A stretch of 6,745 nt of DNA from Thermoflexales bacterium (lineage in GTDB: Bacteria; Chloroflexota; Anaerolineae; Fen-1058): NCBI GenBank assembly GCA_030834835.1, contig JAUQXD010000278.1:1-6745 (forward strand). The letters are read 5' to 3'. The position numbers were made by a program, and so were the translations under genes. Below, piece after piece: positions 1 to 3,839 of this stretch. The first letter of the stretch is position 1. The number at the start of each line of letters is the position of its first letter. Under the pieces are notes generated by a model. It worked only from the letters and a program-made list of their open reading frames with translations, made no database searches and was not told where the DNA came from.

Positions 1-2
1 GG

Positions 3-353
3 TTTCTGGCTGATCTGCCCGTGCCTGAAGCCAAAGCGTGGCTCACCTCGCTAGACGGCGTCGGCCCCAAGACCGCCTCGATCGTGCTGCTGTTCGCCCT
101 GGGCAAGCCCGCCTTCCCGGTCGATACGCACATTCATCGGGTCACAGGGCGACTGGGCTTGATTCCACCCAAAACCACCGCCGATCAGGCGCACGAAATT
201 CTGGAAGCACTGGTGCCGTCGGAGTGGTATCATCCGTTTCACCTGCTCGTCATTCAGCACGGGCGCAAAGTGTGCAAAGCGCAGCGCCCCCTGTGCGACG
301 TCTGTTCATTGCAGAAACAGTGTATTTACTATCAAGCGGAGCATGGAGGTTAG
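3..353 (+). CDS. nth: Endonuclease III (DNA glycosylase/AP lyase), 5' partial
   Basis: This is the C-terminal part of a base-excision repair enzyme that removes oxidised pyrimidines from DNA and cleaves the abasic site. The reading frame is open to the left edge, so the GTG at 21 is only an internal codon and the true start lies outside the window; roughly the first 100 residues are missing compared with E. coli Nth (211 aa). Visible are the helix-hairpin-helix LDGVGPKTA with the catalytic Lys (codon 69-71), the PVDTHIHRV segment with the catalytic Asp (codon 123-125), and the C-terminal iron-sulphur cluster signature C-X6-C-X2-C-X5-C (CKAQRPLCDVCSLQKQC). The Lys argues for Nth and against MutY, which lacks it at this position. 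The stop is TAG at 351-353. The ribosome binding site of the next gene lies within its last codons, suggesting co-transcription and coupling. Confidence 0.95.
   Translation, partial: FLADLPVPEAKAWLTSLDGVGPKTASIVLLFALGKPAFPVDTHIHRVTGRLGLIPPKTTADQAHEILEALVPSEWYHPFHLLVIQHGRKVCKAQRPLCDVCSLQKQCIYYQAEHGG
345..349 (+). promoter_or_regulatory. Shine-Dalgarno that decides the start of the 355-1002 gene
   Basis: GGAGG lies 5 nt before the ATG at 355 and overlaps the final codons of nth. An in-frame ATG at 343 overlaps the GGAGG itself and has no ribosome binding site of its own, so 355 is the better start. The arrangement is typical of translational coupling. Confidence 0.7.
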
Positions 354-354
354 C

Positions 355-1002
355 ATGAAACAGGCAGGCAAACGCCACTCGCTGCTCGTTTTTCGCCGAC
401 GCTATCGCAACCATCGCGGTTTATACTTCTTTGTCGCCTTCCTCTTCTTTGCCTTCTACGTAGCGCTGAACCTGGCGCCCGCCTCGTTCTGGGAGCGCAT
501 TCCGTGGGGGCCGGACTACGACTGGATTTTGCTGGTAGGCGGCGTCATCGTCTTTCTGATCGCGCTGTTCCGCACGGTCGCCAGCCAGATCCCCTACGTC
601 CAGTGCACCGAGAAGAACCTCAAGATTCAGACGCCGCTGTACCCCATCGTGATCTCATACAAGCGCATGAAAGAGACGCGGCCCAATCCCCTGTTCCAGG
701 TCTTCCATCGCGAGAAGTTATCGCGCGTCGAACGCAGCATCGTGCTCGACGACAAAGTGGGTGGCCAGACCGCGCTGGTGATCGATATGGGCAGCTGGCC
801 GATGAGCGTGAGCTATCTAAAGTTCTGGTTGAGCAATCTGATGTTCACCTCGGACAATCGCGGCCTGGTGTTGTGGGTCGAAGACTGGATGACACTGAAC
901 CGCGAACTGGGCGACTTCAAAGACCGCTGGCGCGATCGCAAGACCGGCCGTGATGAAGGTCCGTCCGCCAGCCTGTACGGCCAGATCATGCGCGGTAAAT
1001 AA
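355..1002 (+). CDS. Two-helix membrane protein of unknown function
   Basis: I do not recognise a named family. The 215-residue product has a basic N-terminus (KRHSLLVFRRRYRNHR), then two hydrophobic segments at about residues 23-41 (GLYFFVAFLFFAFYVALNL) and 57-77 (DWILLVGGVIVFLIALF), then a soluble C-terminal part of about 135 residues. By the positive-inside rule both termini should be cytoplasmic. The soluble part begins YVQCTEKNLKIQTPLYPIVISYKRM, which resembles the first strands of bacterial pleckstrin-homology-like domains found after paired helices, but this is only a resemblance. The C-terminus is rich in charged residues. It follows nth with a 1-nt gap and a Shine-Dalgarno inside nth, so the two are probably one transcript ending at the hairpin at 1042-1073. 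No link in function to DNA repair can be read from the sequence. Confidence 0.8.
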   Translation: MKQAGKRHSLLVFRRRYRNHRGLYFFVAFLFFAFYVALNLAPASFWERIPWGPDYDWILLVGGVIVFLIALFRTVASQIPYVQCTEKNLKIQTPLYPIVISYKRMKETRPNPLFQVFHREKLSRVERSIVLDDKVGGQTALVIDMGSWPMSVSYLKFWLSNLMFTSDNRGLVLWVEDWMTLNRELGDFKDRWRDRKTGRDEGPSASLYGQIMRGK

Positions 1003-1025
1003 TCTCGGCGCGATTATTTACCGCG
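991..1025 (+). repeat. 14-bp perfect inverted repeat spanning a stop codon
   Basis: The arms CGCGGTAAATAATC (991-1004) and GATTATTTACCGCG (1012-1025) are perfect reverse complements separated by 7 nt. The left arm contains the last three codons and the TAA stop of the membrane-protein gene. There is no T-run after it, so on its own it is not a standard intrinsic terminator. It could stabilise the 3' end of the mRNA or work with the terminator 16 bp further on. Confidence 0.7.
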
Positions 1026-1041
1026 TCGCAACCCATAAAAC

Positions 1042-1073
1042 AAAAAGCCCGTCGCAGCTGCGGCGGGCTTTTT
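1042..1073. terminator. Bidirectional intrinsic terminator
   Basis: A hairpin with arms GCCCGTCGC (1047-1055) and GCGGCGGGC (1060-1068), a 4-nt loop AGCT and one G-U wobble is flanked by AAAAA on the left and TTTTT on the right, so the A/T tracts extend the pairing and give a U-run on either strand. It lies between the convergent membrane-protein gene (+) and Flp pilin gene (-) and can end transcripts from both. Confidence 0.9.
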
Positions 1074-1094
1074 GGTCGGCCAACATGAAAGTGA

Positions 1095-1241
1095 TTAGAG
1101 ATTCTGATATAGATTGGAAAACGCGTTACCAATGGCCGGACCGAGCATCGAGAGAACCAGAATAACCACCAGGGCGACGAGCGCCAGGATCAAGGCATAT
1201 TCGATAATGCCTTGTCCGCGTTCGCTTGGCAGGTACAACAT
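1095..1241 (-). CDS. Flp/Fap-type (type IVb) pilin
   Basis: This small gene encodes a 48-residue prepilin, the subunit of tight-adherence (Tad) type surface pili. A short leader, MLYLPSERG, is followed by QGIIEYALI, which is the Flp processing signature: cleavage is expected after Gly9, leaving Glu at mature position 5 followed by Tyr. The hydrophobic stretch ALILALVALVVILVLSMLG then forms the pilin helix, and the tail ends PAIGNAFSNLYQNL. The mature product would be about 39 residues, short even for this family. The ATG at 1241 is preceded by AAGGGGGT (1256-1249, one mismatch to the ideal Shine-Dalgarno) with a 7-nt spacer; an in-frame GTG at 1250 abuts that site and is less likely. No prepilin peptidase, CpaF ATPase or Tad genes lie in the window, so assembly must be encoded elsewhere. 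It has its own promoter and shares the terminator at 1042-1073. Confidence 0.9.
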   Translation of the reverse strand: MLYLPSERGQGIIEYALILALVALVVILVLSMLGPAIGNAFSNLYQNL

Positions 1242-1280
1242 TTTGACCACCCCCTTTCCACCCGTAACCTCGCGTAGCTC

Positions 1281-1310
1281 AGTTTACACTTGATCGAGCT
1301 GCGGTGTCCA
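1281..1310 (-). promoter_or_regulatory. Candidate promoter of the Flp pilin gene
   Basis: Read on the minus strand, TGGACA (1310-1305, five of six matches to the -35 consensus) is followed after 18 nt by TAAACT (1286-1281, four of six matches to the -10). A start near 1274 would give a leader of about 33 nt containing the strong Shine-Dalgarno. The rest of the 133-bp gap (1242-1374) shows no clear terminator for the upstream hydrolase gene, so some read-through into the pilin is possible. Confidence 0.5.
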
Positions 1311-1374
1311 TCCCCCAAACGTCCTGGCACGCCGCCAGCCATGGCAACGCTTTGAGCGGTTTGAGATTGTTTTT

Positions 1375-2211
1375 CTAACCCAACCGCGCCGCCAGCCAGG
1401 CTTCGATTTCACCAAATACCAGCGCCCGCTCGCGTTCGTTGTGAATCTCGTGGTACAGGCCGTCGAACTCGCGATACGTCACCAACGCCGCCGGGACCTG
1501 CTGTGCAAAAGCCCGCGCACCCTCCGCCAGGCACACCCGATCGCCGCCACCGTGCAGCATCAACAGCGGCACCGACCATTCCCTCGCCCGCTTATAAAGT
1601 TCGGCCCGCACGCTCTCCGCTTCCGTAGCCAGCCGCGGCGTACCCCAGTGATGCGTCAGCGGATCGGCCTCGAAAGCCGTAATCACCGCCGGATCATGCG
1701 ACAGATACTTCGTCAACACACCGTTATCCATTTTCAAAGACGGCGTCACATGGCTCAACATACCCGCCAGGCCGCGCTTCCACTTCGGCATCACCAGCGC
1801 ATCGCGCAGCGCCGTGCCCGTCACCACGATACCGTTTAACCCGGCCGGATGATCCAGCCCGTATTTCAGCACCATCAGCGTGCCGAGGCTGTGTCCCAAA
1901 ACAAACAGCGGTGTCGCCGGATCAGCCGATCGGATGTGCGCCACCCGCCGATCGAGGTCGGCCACGTACTGATCGAACCGATCGACATAGCCCCGCTTCC
2001 CGCCCGATCGGCCATGCCCGCGCGCATCGGCTCCGTGCAGCGTAAAGCCGCGCGGCACGAAGTAATCCACGTAGTTCCCAGAGCGTCCGCTGTGCTCGCC
2101 CAGCCCGTGCACGATGACGAGGTGCGCGCGGGTGCGATCGGCGGCCCAGGTCTGCGCGTAGAGTTCAAGTCCATCGGCGGCGGCAAAACGGCGTTCGGAA
2201 TGTTGGGGCAT
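1375..2211 (-). CDS. Alpha/beta hydrolase, monoacylglycerol lipase-like
   Basis: The 278-residue product looks like a cytoplasmic serine hydrolase of the monoacylglycerol lipase/lysophospholipase group (Hydrolase_4 type), which frees fatty acids from monoacylglycerols or lysolipids. The oxyanion-hole segment HGLGEHSGR (residues 35-43) is diagnostic of that group. The nucleophile elbow is GHSLGT with Ser108, the acid is Asp224 in HGGGDRV, and the base is His254 in GLYHEIHNE, so the catalytic triad is complete. ARGHGRSGG (63-71) is also typical. There is no signal peptide. The start at 2211 is chosen because GGAG (2221-2218) lies 6 nt upstream and the protein begins just before the first conserved strand; the frame stays open to an ATG at 2310, but those extra 33 codons cross the promoter region and look non-coding. 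The precise substrate cannot be read from the sequence. Confidence 0.9.
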   Translation of the reverse strand: MPQHSERRFAAADGLELYAQTWAADRTRAHLVIVHGLGEHSGRSGNYVDYFVPRGFTLHGADARGHGRSGGKRGYVDRFDQYVADLDRRVAHIRSADPATPLFVLGHSLGTLMVLKYGLDHPAGLNGIVVTGTALRDALVMPKWKRGLAGMLSHVTPSLKMDNGVLTKYLSHDPAVITAFEADPLTHHWGTPRLATEAESVRAELYKRAREWSVPLLMLHGGGDRVCLAEGARAFAQQVPAALVTYREFDGLYHEIHNERERALVFGEIEAWLAARLG

Positions 2212-2239
2212 GTTCTTCTCCACGGTGCGAGGTGTGTGC

Positions 2240-2270
2240 ATTATACCGCAGCCAAAGTGATCTTTGTCGC
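2240..2270 (-). promoter_or_regulatory. Candidate promoter of the alpha/beta hydrolase gene
   Basis: On the minus strand a perfect TATAAT (2245-2240) is preceded by the weak -35 candidate GCGACA (2270-2265) at the long spacing of 19 nt. A start near 2233 gives a leader of about 20 nt carrying the GGAG ribosome binding site. The -10 is convincing, the -35 less so. Confidence 0.55.
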
Positions 2271-2291
2271 CCGTCAGATGTAAAACGTCCA

Positions 2292-2320
2292 TTGCCGCCG
2301 ATGGGGCCATCGCGTATAAT
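2292..2320 (+). promoter_or_regulatory. Promoter of the CDF transporter gene, apparently leaderless
   Basis: TTGCCG (2292-2297, four of six) and a perfect TATAAT (2315-2320) are separated by the optimal 17 nt. The expected transcription start (about 2327-2328) coincides with the GTG at 2328, which is in frame with the transporter and has no Shine-Dalgarno. The mRNA would therefore begin at the start codon. Confidence 0.7.
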
Positions 2321-2327
2321 CGGCAGC

Positions 2328-3749
2328 GTGTCCACGCCCCATTTGACCACCCACCAGTATCAGCGTGCCGTGCGCCGTGTCCTGATCGGCATCCTGCTCC
2401 TCAACTTGATCGTCACCGCGATCAAGTTTTTTGTCGGCGCGCTCACCGGCTCCATCGCCGTGCTCGCCGACGCCTTCAACGCGCTGGTCGATTCGTCATC
2501 CAACGTCATCGGGTTGCTGGGAATGCGGGCCGCCGCCGAGCCGCCCGATGCCGATCACCCGTATGGCCGCCGCAAGTACGAGACCATCGCCACGCTGGCG
2601 ATTGCGGGCCTGATGCTGCTGGCCGGTTGGGAAGTGCTGCAGGATGTCTTCGACCGATTGGGCGGCGGCCAGCCGCCCGTTGTCACCGTCGAAGCGCTGG
2701 CGCTGATTCTGCTGACGCTGCCGCTGAACACTTTCATTGTCTGGTTTGAAAGCCAACGCGCGCGTCAACTGGGCAGCGATGTGTTGATGGCCGATGCCAC
2801 CAGCACGCGCGTCAACATCTTTGTGTCGCTGGCGGCGCTGGCCGGCTTGATCGGATCACAAATCGGTCTGCCGTGGCTGGACATCGTCGTGGCGCTGGGC
2901 ATCGTGGCCTACGTGTTCCGATCGGCCTACGGCATCCTGCGCGAAACGTCCGAGGTCTTGACCGACAGCGCCATGGTTGATCCGCACGTGGTGGAAGACA
3001 TCGCGCGCAACGTGCCGGGCGTGTGGTTTGCGACCAAAGTGCGCAGCCGCGGCCGCGAAGACGACGTGCATCTGGACCTGCACATCAAGGTCGATCCGGC
3101 GATGGCGACCGAGCAGGCCCACGCCATCGCCAGCGAAGTGGAGCGGCAGTTGCAGGAGCGTGTGCCGGGGCTGGTGGATGCGGTAGTACACATCGAACCA
3201 GGCGATACGTCGCCGCTGTCCGAATGGGACGCGATTACGGTGCGGCTGCGCGCCCTTGCCGACGGGCTGGGGCTGGGCGTCCACAACATTCACATCGATG
3301 TATTGGATGGCCACTATCTGGTCGATGTCGATGTAGAAGTCAACTCGAATTTGTCACTGGCCGAGTCGCACGCGCTGGTCAGTGAGTTCGAAGTGCGCGC
3401 GCGCCGTGAACTGCCCAGAGTGTCCGACATCGTCACGCACATCGAACCGACCCTGCCCGGCGATTTTCCACTGTTGCTCAGCGGGTCGGAAGCCGACAGC
3501 CTGCGCGATCAAATCGTAGCCATTGCCGATCAAGTGGCCGGCGAGTGCGCGTGCCACCACGTCATTTTGCGGCATAGTCATGCCCCGCACCGCATCGACG
3601 TGTCCCTGCACTGTCACGCGCCCGGCGACGCGCCGCTCATCGAAGCGCACTTGCTGGCCGAACACGTCGAGCGCGAATTGCGCACCGCTCTGCCCCAACT
3701 CGATCACATTACGATTCATGTGGAACCGGCAGGGTCGGTGGATCAGTAA
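2328..3749 (+). CDS. CDF-family transporter with altered metal sites and three C-terminal dimerisation modules
   Basis: This 473-residue inner-membrane protein belongs to the cation diffusion facilitator family, whose members are usually divalent metal/proton antiporters. Hydrophobic segments (about 16-38, 43-66, 86-106, 120-140, 164-180, 183-200) match the six-helix core, and SIAVLADAFNALVDSSSNV and DADHPYGRRKYE align without gaps to TM2 and the following loop of E. coli YiiP. After the core come three ferredoxin-like dimerisation modules ending in HIEP (288-291), HIEP (371-374) and HVEP (464-467), where most CDFs have one. Aligned to YiiP, the transport site D45/D49/H153/D157 reads Asn51/Asp55/Ser159/Asn163, and H75 is Arg81, so metal transport is doubtful or of unusual specificity. 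The third module is rich in Cys and His. The GTG start at 2328 is preferred because the promoter places the transcript start there; in-frame ATGs at 2232 and 2301 lie upstream of or inside the promoter. Confidence 0.9.
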   Translation: MSTPHLTTHQYQRAVRRVLIGILLLNLIVTAIKFFVGALTGSIAVLADAFNALVDSSSNVIGLLGMRAAAEPPDADHPYGRRKYETIATLAIAGLMLLAGWEVLQDVFDRLGGGQPPVVTVEALALILLTLPLNTFIVWFESQRARQLGSDVLMADATSTRVNIFVSLAALAGLIGSQIGLPWLDIVVALGIVAYVFRSAYGILRETSEVLTDSAMVDPHVVEDIARNVPGVWFATKVRSRGREDDVHLDLHIKVDPAMATEQAHAIASEVERQLQERVPGLVDAVVHIEPGDTSPLSEWDAITVRLRALADGLGLGVHNIHIDVLDGHYLVDVDVEVNSNLSLAESHALVSEFEVRARRELPRVSDIVTHIEPTLPGDFPLLLSGSEADSLRDQIVAIADQVAGECACHHVILRHSHAPHRIDVSLHCHAPGDAPLIEAHLLAEHVERELRTALPQLDHITIHVEPAGSVDQ

Positions 3750-3839
3750 CCTGGTAAATTAGTAGATTGGTAGATTAGTGGGTGGTCAACCGTTCACTAA
3801 TGTACCAATCCCCAATCTACCAATCTACCAATCTACCAC
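3750..3839. repeat. Intergenic repeat: CCAATCTA tandem copies and an imperfect inverted repeat
   Basis: The gap between two convergent genes consists largely of repeats. Three tandem copies of CCAATCTA occupy 3812-3835. Their complement appears at 3763-3776 (TAGATTGGTAGATT), which can pair with either of two overlapping registers on the right. A second pairing is possible between 3764-3780 and 3795-3811 (17 bp, two mismatches) around a 14-nt loop. The structure may serve as a bidirectional transcription end point, although there is no clean U-run. It looks like a dispersed small repeat, but only one such site lies in this window. Confidence 0.75.

Noticed and set aside
931..940. HIP1-type GCGATCGC octamers as a sign of a cyanobacterial source
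   Set aside because: Only four full octamers are seen, and no cyanobacterial gene is recognisable; the broader CGATCG excess is reported instead.
950..1165. Open frame of 71 codons on the + strand
   Set aside because: It overlaps the end of the membrane-protein gene, runs through the terminator hairpin and lies antisense to the Flp pilin; no Shine-Dalgarno or family resemblance.
1441..2283. Two long open frames antisense to the alpha/beta hydrolase
   Set aside because: Arg/His/Gln-rich translations typical of the complementary strand of a GC-rich gene; the hydrolase on the other strand has a full catalytic triad.
2856..3314. 152-codon minus-strand open frame within the CDF gene
   Set aside because: His/Gln-rich mirror of the CDF coding sequence, whose conserved motifs lie on the + strand.
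3750..3839. Possible CRISPR array
   Set aside because: The units are only 8 bp, adjacent without spacers, and occur in both orientations.
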